This document shows positions 35,352 through 44,293 of a stretch of 64,000 nucleotides of DNA, one piece after another. The position numbers and the translations under genes were made by a program. Below the pieces are notes generated by a model. The model searched no databases. It was not told the DNA's origin and saw nothing but the letters and a program-made list of their open reading frames with translations. Each line of letters begins with the position of its first letter. Position 1 is the first letter of the stretch. The stretch is from NCBI RefSeq assembly GCF_964332355.1, contig NZ_OZ201294.1:124001-188000 (forward strand), written 5' to 3'. Origin of the DNA: Imbroritus primus. GTDB taxonomy: Bacteria; Pseudomonadota; Gammaproteobacteria; Burkholderiales; Burkholderiaceae.

Positions 35352-35866
35352 AGCGCATGCACGTCCATGTCCGTGTTGCCGACCTGGCGCACAACATCCG
35401 CTTCTATTCCGCGCTGTTCGGCGCGCCGCCGGCTGTCGTCAAAGACGACTACGCCAAGTGGATGCTCGAGGATCCGCGCCTGAACTTTGCCATCTCGACC
35501 CGCACCGGCACGGTCGGCCTCGATCATCTCGGTTTCCAGGTCGAGACCGACGACGAGTTGAGCGACATGGAGCGCCGCCTGGCCACCGCCGAGCTGCCGA
35601 TCGAGAGCGAGCCGGGTGCGGCCTGCTGCTACGCCAAGTCGAACAAGCACTGGACGGTGGACCCGCAAGGCATCGCCTGGGAAAGCTACCAGACGCTCCA
35701 GGAGATTCCCACGTTCAACCAGGCGGCGGCCGATGCGCAACCGGCAAATGCCTGCTGTGCGCCAGCTGCCGCGCCGGTGAACATCTCCATCAAACCGCAG
35801 GCCGCCGGCTGCTGCACGCCGCGTGCCAGCACGAGCGATACCACTGGCCCCTCCACTTGCTGCTAA
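35348..35866 (+). CDS. arsI: ArsI/CadI family glyoxalase-fold protein (C-As lyase-like)
   Basis: 172 residues with a single vicinal-oxygen-chelate domain. The ArsI signature is present: His60 (VGLDHLGFQV), the vicinal Cys93-Cys94 in GAACCYAKSNKHW, and Glu112 in GIAWESY. ArsI breaks the C-As bond of trivalent methyl- or aryl-arsenicals using Fe(II) and oxygen; related CadI proteins have no proven lyase activity. After residue 125 there is an Ala/Pro-rich tail with three more CC pairs (NACCAP, GCCTP, TCC at the very end) that could bind extra As(III). It overlaps arsR by 4 nt and is followed by arsC after 15 nt. Confidence 0.85.
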   Translation: MKRMHVHVRVADLAHNIRFYSALFGAPPAVVKDDYAKWMLEDPRLNFAISTRTGTVGLDHLGFQVETDDELSDMERRLATAELPIESEPGAACCYAKSNKHWTVDPQGIAWESYQTLQEIPTFNQAAADAQPANACCAPAAAPVNISIKPQAAGCCTPRASTSDTTGPSTCC

Positions 35867-35881
35867 CCCAGAGAGACTGGC

Positions 35882-36403
35882 ATGTCTGATCGACCCTATA
35901 ACGTTCTCTTCCTGTGCACCGGCAATTCGGCGCGCTCCATCATGGCCGAAGCCATTCTCGCCACGATGGGCAAGGGGCGCTTCAATACCTTCAGCGCCGG
36001 CAGCCATCCAGGCGGCACGGTCAATCCGTTCGCCATCGAGAAGGTCAAGGCGCTCGGCTATCCGTTGGACAAGCTGCGCTCCAAGAGCTGGGACGAGTTT
36101 GCCGGACCGGGCGCGCCACAAATGGATTTCATCATCACCGTGTGCGACCAGGCAGCAGGCGAAGTGTGCCCCGTCTGGCCGGGCCAACCGGTGTCAGCAC
36201 ATTGGGGCTTTGTCGATCCTGCCGCGGCAACCGGCACCGACGATGACAAGCGCAAGGTGTTCGACCAGGTATTCCGCCAGATCATGGGACGCGCCAGCGT
36301 CTTTGCCAACCTGCCGCTGTCCACGCTCGACCGCCAGGCCATCCACCGCGAACTGCGGGCCATCGGTGCAGGAATGCCGGAAACCGGGGCAGCCGGATCG
36401 TGA
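35882..36403 (+). CDS. arsC: Arsenate reductase ArsC (low-molecular-weight phosphatase type)
   Basis: 173 residues. The CX5R phosphate-binding loop is at residues 12-18 (FLCTGNSARS), followed by MAEAILATMGKGRF. A second Cys pair lies in TVCDQAAGEVCPVWPG, the shuttle cysteines of the thioredoxin- or glutaredoxin-linked class. The last 40 residues contain a helical end (QVFRQIMGRASVFANLPLST). It reduces arsenate to arsenite for export. The stop overlaps the GTG start of the efflux gene (GTGA). Confidence 0.94.
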   Translation: MSDRPYNVLFLCTGNSARSIMAEAILATMGKGRFNTFSAGSHPGGTVNPFAIEKVKALGYPLDKLRSKSWDEFAGPGAPQMDFIITVCDQAAGEVCPVWPGQPVSAHWGFVDPAAATGTDDDKRKVFDQVFRQIMGRASVFANLPLSTLDRQAIHRELRAIGAGMPETGAAGS

Positions 36404-37431
36404 CACCGCGCATCGGTTTCTTCGAGCGCTACCTCACCATCTGGGTGGCGCTCTGCATCGTCGTGGGCATCGCCCTCGGCCAATATTTTCCGGCGCTGAT
36501 GCATACGCTTGGCGGCATGGAAATCGCCCGGGTCAACGTGCCAGTGGGCATCCTGATCTGGATCATGATCGTTCCCATGCTGATGAAGATCGACTTCAGC
36601 GCCACGCATGGCGTGCGGCAGCACTGGAAAGGGATTGGCGTGACGCTGTTCATCAACTGGGCGGTCAAGCCATTCTCCATGGCTTTCCTGGCCTGGGTGT
36701 TCGTGCGCCATGTGTTTGCCGACCACCTGCCGGCCGAACAGCTCGACAGCTACATCGCCGGACTGATCCTGCTGGCTGCCGCGCCATGCACGGCAATGGT
36801 GTTCGTCTGGAGCCAGCTGACGCGCGGCGATCCCTATTTCACGCTCTCGCAGGTCGCGCTCAACGACGGCATCATGCTGCTGGCCTTCGCGCCGATCGTA
36901 GCCCTGCTGCTAGGCATTTCCAGTATCACGATACCGTGGGAGACATTGCTGGTATCCGTGCTCCTGTACATCGTCATCCCGCTCGTCCTGGCGCAGCTGT
37001 GGCGCGGGCGGCTGATGCGCACGGGCACGGCAACCTTCGAGCGCGTGGCCCAGAGGATCGGACCGTTCTCGATCATGGCGCTATTGCTCACGCTGGTGCT
37101 GCTGTTTGCCTTCCAGGGCCGGGCGATTCTGGAGCAGCCCCTGGTGATCGCGCTGCTGGCGGTGCCGATCCTGATCCAGGTGGTCTTCAACGCCGGACTT
37201 GCCTACCTGCTGAACCGCAAGCTGGGTGTGGCCCACTGCGTGGCCGGGCCTTCGTGCCTGATCGGTGCGTCGAATTTCTTCGAGCTGGCCGTGGCGACTG
37301 CCATCAGCCTGTTCGGCCTGCATTCCGGCGCAGCGCTGGCCACGGTCGTCGGTGTGCTGATCGAGGTGCCCGTCATGCTGCTGGTCGTGCAGGTGGTCAA
37401 CGCCTCACGGCAATGGTACGAGTCCGCGTGA
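36400..37431 (+). CDS. acr3: Arsenite efflux permease Acr3
   Basis: 343 residues with a GTG start at 36400 overlapping arsC by 4 nt. It has ten hydrophobic segments of the bile/arsenite/riboflavin transporter fold. Typical Acr3 motifs are IWIMIVPMLMKIDFSATHGV, the conserved Cys in AAAPCTAMVFVWSQLTRGDP, and VAGPSCLIGASNFFELAVAT. It exports As(III) across the inner membrane and completes the cassette arsR-arsI-arsC-acr3. It is followed tail-to-tail by fliA with 44 nt between. Confidence 0.95.
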   Translation: MTPRIGFFERYLTIWVALCIVVGIALGQYFPALMHTLGGMEIARVNVPVGILIWIMIVPMLMKIDFSATHGVRQHWKGIGVTLFINWAVKPFSMAFLAWVFVRHVFADHLPAEQLDSYIAGLILLAAAPCTAMVFVWSQLTRGDPYFTLSQVALNDGIMLLAFAPIVALLLGISSITIPWETLLVSVLLYIVIPLVLAQLWRGRLMRTGTATFERVAQRIGPFSIMALLLTLVLLFAFQGRAILEQPLVIALLAVPILIQVVFNAGLAYLLNRKLGVAHCVAGPSCLIGASNFFELAVATAISLFGLHSGAALATVVGVLIEVPVMLLVVQVVNASRQWYESA

Positions 37432-37475
37432 CGCCTGGGCCGGGCGCTGGATGCTAAGCCGACACCAGGCCGAAA

Positions 37476-38204
37476 CTACGCCGACGTCACGCCTTCACGC
37501 TCGCGCATGCGGGCGCGAATGCGTGCCACGGCCTGGCTGTGCAGCTGGCAGACGCGCGATTCGCTGACGCCCATCACCGCACCGATCTCGCGCAGGTTCA
37601 GTTCCTGTTCGTAGTACAGGCTCATCATCAGCTTTTCCCGCTCGGGCAGGCGCTCGATGGCGTCAATCACGGCGCTGCGCATGTCCTGGTCGATCATCTG
37701 CGCCAGCGGAGTATCGTCGGCATCGCCGCTGCGGTTCTCGATGAAGCTGTCGGCGTCCTCGCGGTCGAAGTCCTCGTAGTAGAGCAACTGGCTGCCCTGC
37801 AGTTCGACCAGGTGCTGCTGGTATTCGGCCAGCGATATTCCCAGCACGGCAGCAATCTCGCGTTCGGTCGGCGCACGGCCGGCAAGCTGCGTGGCTTTCT
37901 GGATGGCTTTCTCGATGTCGCGGGCATGCTTGCGCAAGCCGCGCGGCAGCCAGTCATTGCTGCGCAGCTCGTCGAGAATCGCGCCACGGATCCGCTGCGT
38001 GGCATACGCCTCGAACTGCACGCCCTGCGTTTCCTCATACCGGCCCAGGGCATCGAGCAGGCCCATCATGCCGGCCTGCACCAGGTCGTCCAGTTCAACG
38101 CTCGCGGGCAGCCTGGCCAGCATCTGGCCTGCCAGGCGGCGCACCAACGGGGCATGCTGTTTCAAGGCATCGGATTTGGACGGGCGTCCGGTGGCGGTGT
38201 ACAT
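37476..38204 (-). CDS. fliA: Flagellar sigma factor FliA (sigma-28)
   Basis: 242 residues from the ATG at 38204 (MYTATGRPSKSDALKQHAPL), 1 nt after the flhG-like stop. Region 2 is VELDDLVQAGMMGLLDALGR with FEAYATQRIRGAILDELRSN; region 3 is RAPTEREIAAVLGISLAEYQ; region 4 is LPEREKLMMSLYYEQELNLR with EIGAVMGVSESRVCQLHSQA. FliA recognises late promoters such as the six listed here and is held by FlgM. It is the last gene of flhB-flhA-flhF-flhG-fliA. Confidence 0.97.
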   Translation of the reverse strand: MYTATGRPSKSDALKQHAPLVRRLAGQMLARLPASVELDDLVQAGMMGLLDALGRYEETQGVQFEAYATQRIRGAILDELRSNDWLPRGLRKHARDIEKAIQKATQLAGRAPTEREIAAVLGISLAEYQQHLVELQGSQLLYYEDFDREDADSFIENRSGDADDTPLAQMIDQDMRSAVIDAIERLPEREKLMMSLYYEQELNLREIGAVMGVSESRVCQLHSQAVARIRARMREREGVTSA

Positions 38205-38205
38205 A

Positions 38206-38931
38206 TCAGTCGATCCGTTCAGGCTGGCGCGCCAGATCCAGCGACTGCGATACCGGCACCTGCCATGCAGTAGCCGGTAGTGCCGCTGCGCTGCGCCAGC
38301 TGGCAATCTCGCGTGCCGCCTGGCGGCAGGCCAGCGCCGCGGGCGCCGCCGGAAACGCTTCGACCACGGGCTTGTCGAGCGCCCGCGCCATGGCGAGATG
38401 CGTGTCGGCAGGAATATAGCCAGCCAGGGCGATGTCGGCACCCAGGTACTCGCGTACCGTGGCGGCGAGATTGCCGTACATGTGCAACGCGGACTGCGCC
38501 GCACGCGCTTCGGTCACCAGCACGCGGACCGGCAAGGTGCCAGCCGCCGCTTTCGGCAAGCCCTTAAGTAGCAGATAGGATTGCTTGATGCCGTCCGGCG
38601 CATCGGCAAAGGCCACCAGCAACTGGTCGGCGTGATGATGAAAGGCGGCGATGGTCTGCATGGCCGTGGCGCGCGCCGTGCCACCGCCGAGCAACAGCGT
38701 ATCGGTCTCGGCGCGCATGGTCTCCAGCATGTCGACACCGGCCGCGCCAAGCCTGGCGAGAGCCGGGCCATCGACCACGGCGACGGTTCGCCCCAGCGCG
38801 CCCAGCGCGGCAGCGAGATCGGCCTGCAATGCCGCGTCGCAGGCCGGGCCGGCGAGCAGCAGGACCTGCCCGGCGGGACCGGTCAGCATGCGGCGCAGGC
38901 CATCAGCCTGATCGCGGGCGACGTGTTTCAT
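38206..38931 (-). CDS. flhG: FlhG/FleN-like MinD family protein lacking the P-loop
   Basis: 241 residues between flhF and fliA, exactly where FlhG is encoded. The fold pattern of a MinD-type ATPase is seen (VLLLAGPACDAALQADLAAA, then GRTVAVVDGPALARLG, later PVRVLVTEARAAQSALHMYG and LAGYIPADTHLAMARALDKP), but the deviant Walker A (KGGVGKS) is replaced by LLAGPACDAAL and no switch II DxPxG is present. FlhG normally sets flagellar number with FlhF. Here ATP binding is probably lost, so it may act as a partner or regulator only. The symbol rests on position plus C-terminal similarity. Confidence 0.72.
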   Translation of the reverse strand: MKHVARDQADGLRRMLTGPAGQVLLLAGPACDAALQADLAAALGALGRTVAVVDGPALARLGAAGVDMLETMRAETDTLLLGGGTARATAMQTIAAFHHHADQLLVAFADAPDGIKQSYLLLKGLPKAAAGTLPVRVLVTEARAAQSALHMYGNLAATVREYLGADIALAGYIPADTHLAMARALDKPVVEAFPAAPAALACRQAAREIASWRSAAALPATAWQVPVSQSLDLARQPERID

Positions 38932-38969
38932 CGTGCCGTCCTCATAGTGCCGTCTTTATCCTTCCGCCT

Positions 38970-40790
38970 TCATGCCGGCAGCGCCATGTCCGCTTCGGGC
39001 CGCGCGGCAGCAGCGCCATGCGTCAGCAGGTACGACTCGTCTTCTTCGAGCGCAAACGGCGACGGGCCGGGCGCTTCGCGGAACGCGCGATGCACCAGCA
39101 GTTTGCGGTTGGCCACGGCAATGTCCTCAGGCACGCGCTGGCCGCACGACACATAGTGCAGCGGCAGCTTGTGGCGCACCAGCACGTCGAGCGCGTGGCC
39201 AAGCGTGGCGGCCTCGTCGATCTTGGTGAGGATGCAACCGGCGAGGTCCGCATCGCGGTAGGCATGCACCACTTCGTCGAGCGTCCGGCCGTTGCTGGTG
39301 GTATTCAGCAACAACAGGCGCTGGATGGCGTGGCCGGCGCTGTGCAGCATGGCAATCTGCTCGGACAGCGCGCGGTCGCGCTGGCTCATGCCGATGGTGT
39401 CGATCAGCACGACATGCTTGTCGCGCAGATCTGCCAGCGCCAGGCTAAGATCCTCGCCATCGCGTACCGAGTGCACGCTCACGCCAAGGATACGGCCATA
39501 GATACGCAGTTGTTCATGCCCGCCGATCCGATAGCTGTCGGTAGTCAGCAGCGCGACGCGCGAGGCGCCATGGCGCAGCACGAAACGCGCCGCGAGCTTG
39601 GCCGTGGTGGTGGTCTTGCCGACGCCCGTCGGGCCCATCAGCGCGAAGATGCCGCCCTTGTCGAGCAGGGCATTGTCCTGATCGAGCGTCGTCAGGTTCA
39701 GTTCGATGGCGCGCTGCAGGAAATCCTGCGCGGTGTCGAAGCTGTCGGTTTCCGGCAGGTTGTCGAGCAGGTAACGCGTAAGCTGGGCCGAGAAACCGGC
39801 GTTGAGCATGGTCTGGAACATGCGCGCACGCACCGGGTCGCGCAGCTTGATGCCAAGCGAGGCGAGACCGGCCGTCTGATCGTGCAGCATGGCGCGTAGC
39901 GCCTGCAGTTCGGCCATCATGCGCTGCTCGGCGGCGCCGGCCTGGGGTTCGGTAACCGCAGCCGGAGCACCACCCGATGTAGCGCGGGCCGGATGACCTG
40001 CCGGCGTGGCATCGACGATGATCGGCTGCGAGGCCACCGGCACGGCCGCCTGTACAGGCGGCTGTGCCGCTGGGGAAACTTGCTGCGGCGCCGAGGCTGA
40101 TACCGGTGCAGTGCGCACCGCTGTCCCCTGCGCGCCGGAAGCCCCGACAGTGGCAGCATCCGCCATGGCCGAAACCGAACTACCTGCATCTGATGCAACA
40201 TTGCCCGCGCAGCGTGCTTCGAAGCGTGCAGCAGCATCGGCAAACAGGCGTGTGACCGATTCGGCGGCCAGCGTGGTCGGCGCAGCATCGGCGGCATTGG
40301 CCGCAGCCGGCGTGGCCGCCGCTTCGATCGACACTGCGGTCGACGCCGTCGTCAGCGAAGAAGTTATCGGTGCCGTCTGCGCGTCAGTCGACGTATCCGT
40401 AGCCTGGCTCACAGGCTTGCCAGCATTGCCAGACGCAGCGCCGCCGCGCAGGAAGCGGGCGCGGAATGCGGCAAACGGGAACCGGGTACGCGTCGTGGCT
40501 TCGATGCCGGTGTCAGGCGTGGCAGGGGCTTGCGCCTCGACTGGGGCAGACGCGGCGGGCGCCGCTTCCGCAACCGGCGCGGCGGCAACAGCGGCTACCG
40601 CTGGCGCGGTAACAGCCGGCTGTGCCGCACCAGCCACCGTCAGCGCATCAACCTGTTGCTCCACCATGGCGATCACCTCGATACCGCCGCCCACCATGCG
40701 GTTGGCCAGGATCATCGCGTCGTCGCCCAGTGTCTCGCGCACCTGGCGCAGCACGTCGTGGGAATTGGGGCCGGTAAAGCGATGCATCAT
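38970..40790 (-). CDS. flhF: SRP-type GTPase FlhF
   Basis: 606 residues. Residues 1-50 are the conserved start (HRFTGPNSHDVLRQVRETLG, DDAMILANRMVGGGIEVIAM). Residues about 50-310 are an unusually long Ala/Thr/Pro-rich linker. The GTPase domain has GPTGVGKTTTTAKLA at 386 onward, TTDSYRIGGHEQL, VVLIDTIGMSQRD and LTKIDEAATLGHALD. FlhF places the flagellum at the pole together with FlhG in many bacteria. It overlaps flhA by 4 nt. Confidence 0.95.
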   Translation of the reverse strand: MMHRFTGPNSHDVLRQVRETLGDDAMILANRMVGGGIEVIAMVEQQVDALTVAGAAQPAVTAPAVAAVAAAPVAEAAPAASAPVEAQAPATPDTGIEATTRTRFPFAAFRARFLRGGAASGNAGKPVSQATDTSTDAQTAPITSSLTTASTAVSIEAAATPAAANAADAAPTTLAAESVTRLFADAAARFEARCAGNVASDAGSSVSAMADAATVGASGAQGTAVRTAPVSASAPQQVSPAAQPPVQAAVPVASQPIIVDATPAGHPARATSGGAPAAVTEPQAGAAEQRMMAELQALRAMLHDQTAGLASLGIKLRDPVRARMFQTMLNAGFSAQLTRYLLDNLPETDSFDTAQDFLQRAIELNLTTLDQDNALLDKGGIFALMGPTGVGKTTTTAKLAARFVLRHGASRVALLTTDSYRIGGHEQLRIYGRILGVSVHSVRDGEDLSLALADLRDKHVVLIDTIGMSQRDRALSEQIAMLHSAGHAIQRLLLLNTTSNGRTLDEVVHAYRDADLAGCILTKIDEAATLGHALDVLVRHKLPLHYVSCGQRVPEDIAVANRKLLVHRAFREAPGPSPFALEEDESYLLTHGAAAARPEADMALPA

Positions 40791-42874
40791 GGCGTGGGTC
40801 CTCCGATCATGGAGACGATCTTGATAGTACGGTGGTCAGGAATCTCGGCGTGCGACAGCACGCGCAGGTGCGGCGCGGCACGCTTGAAGAGGCGGGCCAG
40901 CATCGGGCGCAGCGCGGGCGGTGCGAGCAGCACGCCGGGCTGGCCCAGTTGTTCGTAGTGGCGCGACATGTCCGCAGCCGCTTCCAGCAGGGAATCGGCA
41001 AGCTGCGGTTCGATCGGCCCGGCCTGTCCGTTGATCAGGCTTTGCATGAGGATGTTCTCCAGTTCCGGCGCCAGCGTCATCACCTGCAGGTCCTCGTTGG
41101 CATCGTCTGCCGGATAGAGTTGCTGCACGATGGCGCGGCCCAGCGCGATACGCACCATGGCCGTCAGGTCCGTCGGATCCTGGGTGCGGCCGCCGTGCTC
41201 CGCCAGTGTTTCGACGATGGTACGCAGATCGCGGATATGCACGCCCTCGTCCAGCAGGTTCTGCAGCACCTTCTGCACGATGCCGAGCGGCAGCAGCTTG
41301 GGCACCACGTCTTCCACCAGCTTGGGCGCTTCCTTGGCAAGATGATCCAGCAATTGCTGCACTTCCAATCGGCCGAGAAGCTCGGTGCTATGGCTGTATA
41401 TCAACTGATTGAGGTGCGTGGCGATGACGGTGCTGCAGTCCACCACGGTGTAGCCTTCGGCATGCGCGCGGTCCTTGTGCTCCGGCGCGATCCACAGCGC
41501 CGGCAGGCCGAAGGTCGGATCGACGGTCGGCGTACCCGGCAGCGTGCTGCTGCCCGGCTGCGCATTGATGGCGAGCAGCATGCCCGGCATGACTTCGCCC
41601 CGGCCAATATCGACGCCTTTCAGCGAGATGCGGTAACCGCCGGCAGCCAGCTCGAGGTTGTCGCGGATATGCACGACCGGCGCCAGAAAGCCGATGTCCT
41701 GCGTGAATTTCTTGCGGATGCCTTTGATCCGCCGCAGCAGTTCGCCATCCTGCGCGCGATCGACCAGCGGAATGAGCCGGTAGCCGATTTCCAGGCCCAG
41801 GACATCGACCCAGGAGACGTCGTCCCAGCTGGCCTCCGGCGTGTCGACGGGCGCGATGGCCGGCGCCGGCAGTTCCGGGGGCGGCGCCTTGCCGCGCTGC
41901 GCCAGGTGCCATGCGCCCCAGCCCAGCAGCGCCGCCAGCACGATGAACGGCAGGTTGGGCATGCCGGGAATCAGCCCGAGAATGCCGATGATGGCCGCCG
42001 TGGTCATGAGCACGGCCGGCGAACCGAGCAATTGCTTCGTCAGTTGCTGGCCGATGTCGCGGTCCGCCGAGACACGGCTCACCATCATGCCGGCGGCGGT
42101 GGAGATGATGAGCGCGGGAATCTGTGCGACCAGGCCATCGCCAATAGTCAGCAATGTGTAGTTGGTGGCCGCAGCGCCAACCTCCATGCCGTGCTGGAAC
42201 ACGCCCACGGCCAGCCCGCCGACGATATTGATCAGCAGGATGGCGATGCCCGCCATGGCGTCGCCGCGCACGAACTTGCTGGCACCATCCATGGAGCCGT
42301 AGAACTCCGCCTCCTGCGCCACTTCCTGCCGGCGGCGGCGCGCTTCGTCGTCGCGGATCAGGCCGGCATTGAGATCAGCGTCGATGGCCATCTGCTTGCC
42401 GGGCATGGCATCGAGCGTAAACCGCGCCGCCACTTCGGCGATGCGGCCCGCGCCCTTGCTGACCACCATGAAGTTGATCAGCGTGAGGATGACGAACAGC
42501 ACGATGCCAACAGTGTAGTTGCCGCCCACCAGGAAATGGCCGAAGGCCTCGATCACCTTGCCGGCGGCATCCGGCCCGGTGTGCCCGTCCATCAGCACCA
42601 CGCGCGTCGAGGCCACGTTGAGCGACAGCCGCAGCAGCGTGGTGATCAGCAGGATCGTCGGAAACGACGAGAAATCGAGCGGCTTGAGCGTATGCATGGC
42701 AATCAGCAGCACGATCACCGACAGGGCGATGTTGAACGTAAACAACATGTCCAGCACCATCGGCGGCAGCGGCAGCACCATCATGCTGAGGATCAGCACG
42801 ATCAGGATCGGCCCCGCGGCCGAGCGCAGATCGGCGCGGCGCAAGGCGCTGGACAGACGGGCGAGTGTGGTCAT
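40787..42874 (-). CDS. flhA: Flagellar export gate protein FlhA
   Basis: 695 residues. The N-terminal half has eight membrane helices with the FHIPEP signature (RIAEVAARFTLDAMPGKQMA, IDADLNAGLIRDDEARRRR). The cytoplasmic half forms the nonamer ring that docks chaperone-substrate complexes (GVDIGRGEVMPGMLLAINAQ, VDCSTVIATHLNQLIYSHST, LLPLGIVQKVLQNLLDEGV). It overlaps both flhB and flhF by 4 nt. Confidence 0.98.
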   Translation of the reverse strand: MTTLARLSSALRRADLRSAAGPILIVLILSMMVLPLPPMVLDMLFTFNIALSVIVLLIAMHTLKPLDFSSFPTILLITTLLRLSLNVASTRVVLMDGHTGPDAAGKVIEAFGHFLVGGNYTVGIVLFVILTLINFMVVSKGAGRIAEVAARFTLDAMPGKQMAIDADLNAGLIRDDEARRRRQEVAQEAEFYGSMDGASKFVRGDAMAGIAILLINIVGGLAVGVFQHGMEVGAAATNYTLLTIGDGLVAQIPALIISTAAGMMVSRVSADRDIGQQLTKQLLGSPAVLMTTAAIIGILGLIPGMPNLPFIVLAALLGWGAWHLAQRGKAPPPELPAPAIAPVDTPEASWDDVSWVDVLGLEIGYRLIPLVDRAQDGELLRRIKGIRKKFTQDIGFLAPVVHIRDNLELAAGGYRISLKGVDIGRGEVMPGMLLAINAQPGSSTLPGTPTVDPTFGLPALWIAPEHKDRAHAEGYTVVDCSTVIATHLNQLIYSHSTELLGRLEVQQLLDHLAKEAPKLVEDVVPKLLPLGIVQKVLQNLLDEGVHIRDLRTIVETLAEHGGRTQDPTDLTAMVRIALGRAIVQQLYPADDANEDLQVMTLAPELENILMQSLINGQAGPIEPQLADSLLEAAADMSRHYEQLGQPGVLLAPPALRPMLARLFKRAAPHLRVLSHAEIPDHRTIKIVSMIGGPTP

Positions 42875-44010
42875 GCGGGCGCGGCTCCCGGGTCGAGGTC
42901 AGCGGGAACCGGCAGGTCGCGCGGCGGCTTCGGTGCGGCGCCGCCCTGCGCGGCCACGCGGCGCAACTGGTAAACATAGGCCAGTACTTCGGCCACGGCG
43001 GCATACAGCGCCTCGGGAATGGTCTCGCCGATCTCGGTATGGCGATACAGGGCGCGCGCCAGCGGCGGCGCCTCGAGCATGGGGATGCGATGCTCCACGC
43101 CGACTTCGCGGATGCGTGCGGCGATCAGGTCCGCACCCTTGGCGATCACCTTGGGCGCCGCCATGCCACCCTCGGCATAACGCAGGGCGACGGCATAGTG
43201 GGTTGGGTTGGTGACAATCACATCGGCCGTCGGCAGGTCGGCCATCATACGACGCTGCGCCGCCTGGCGCTGCAGCGAACGGATGCGCGCCTTGACCTCC
43301 GGGCTGCCGTCCGACTCCTTGGACTCGCGCCGCACCTCGTCTCGCGTCATGCGAAGCTTCTTGTAGTGCTGCCACAGCACGAACGGGATATCGACCGCCG
43401 CCACCAGCGCCAGCACCGCCGTCATGGCGATGAAGCACACGCCGATCATGTGGAACAGACTGTTGAGCGCCTCGCCCGTCGACTGGCGCGCCAGGCCAAG
43501 GAACTCCATTTCGTAGTAGCGCACCAGCAGCCAGGTCACGGTCACCACCAGGCCGAGCTTGAGCAGCAAACGCGGCAACTCCATCCAGCCCTGGATGGAG
43601 AACATGCGCTTAAGCCCCTGCAGCTTGAGGATGCGCCCGAGGTCGGGCGTCAGCGGCTTGGCGCTGACCGCGCCGCGCGTGAGCGCCAGCGGCGAAAACC
43701 CGCCAACAAATAGCGCGCCGAACAGCACCGCCAGCAAACCCAGCACCGGCAGCAAGGCCGTGCCGAGCTGCAGCCAGACGCCAGCGGTATCCGCATAGTC
43801 ATAACGCGTAAACGACAGGCCGAAGGCCACGAACTGCGACAAGGCCCGCGCCAGCGCCGTCCCGATCGACCACAGGATCAGCGCGCCCAGCGTCAGCAGG
43901 ACGAACGTCAACAGCTCCTTCGACTGCGGAACGTTGCCCTCCTCGCGCGCCTGTTCCAGGCGCTTGGGCGAGGCGGGTTCTGACCGTTCCTGGTCGGTTT
44001 CTTCAGACAT
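42871..44010 (-). CDS. flhB: Flagellar export switch protein FlhB
   Basis: 379 residues from the ATG at 44010 (MSEETDQERSEPASPKRLEQ). Four membrane helices are followed by the cytoplasmic domain with the self-cleavage motif Asn268-Pro-Thr-His271 (VIVTNPTHYAVALRY). FlhB cleavage and FliK binding switch export from hook to filament proteins. A Pro/Gly/Ala-rich tail follows residue 360. It is the first gene of its operon; a FlhDC-like box lies 65-96 nt upstream. Confidence 0.97.
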   Translation of the reverse strand: MSEETDQERSEPASPKRLEQAREEGNVPQSKELLTFVLLTLGALILWSIGTALARALSQFVAFGLSFTRYDYADTAGVWLQLGTALLPVLGLLAVLFGALFVGGFSPLALTRGAVSAKPLTPDLGRILKLQGLKRMFSIQGWMELPRLLLKLGLVVTVTWLLVRYYEMEFLGLARQSTGEALNSLFHMIGVCFIAMTAVLALVAAVDIPFVLWQHYKKLRMTRDEVRRESKESDGSPEVKARIRSLQRQAAQRRMMADLPTADVIVTNPTHYAVALRYAEGGMAAPKVIAKGADLIAARIREVGVEHRIPMLEAPPLARALYRHTEIGETIPEALYAAVAEVLAYVYQLRRVAAQGGAAPKPPRDLPVPADLDPGAAPA

Positions 44011-44043
44011 CGGGCAGCGCCAAGGGGGATTAACCTGGCTCGC

Positions 44044-44106
44044 ATTATTCCGCAGCGGGCGGGAAACCAAGCGTCGAGTAAAGGGGGGAAACCGGCGCTT
44101 ATCGGG
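44044..44106 (-). promoter_or_regulatory. flhB promoter region with FlhDC-like box
   Basis: Box at 44075-44106: CGAGTAAAGG on the left, GCGCTTATCGGG on the right, strongly resembling the fliL box. On the minus strand AATAAT (44044-44049) lies 26 nt from the box as a -10 for flhB. The right half-site is identical to fliL over GCTTATCGGG. Confidence 0.5.
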
Positions 44107-44293
44107 TAATCACAGTGGTCCGGCGGCTCCTGCATGACAGTTTTGGCGCAGTGGCGCTGTATTGCCCGAAACGGAAACGTGTTGGATCATCAAAAACACG
44201 GTAAAACAGGGGAGCACGGCAAGGGCGTCAACAAGACCACCGGCACCGCCGCAATTCGCCAATTTCCCGCATTGAGGACACCAAGGAGCAGAA

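Noticed and set aside
40832..42973. Long plus-strand frame antisense to flhA
   Set aside because: A shadow of flhA, with Gln/His/Arg-rich sequence typical of GC-rich antisense frames.
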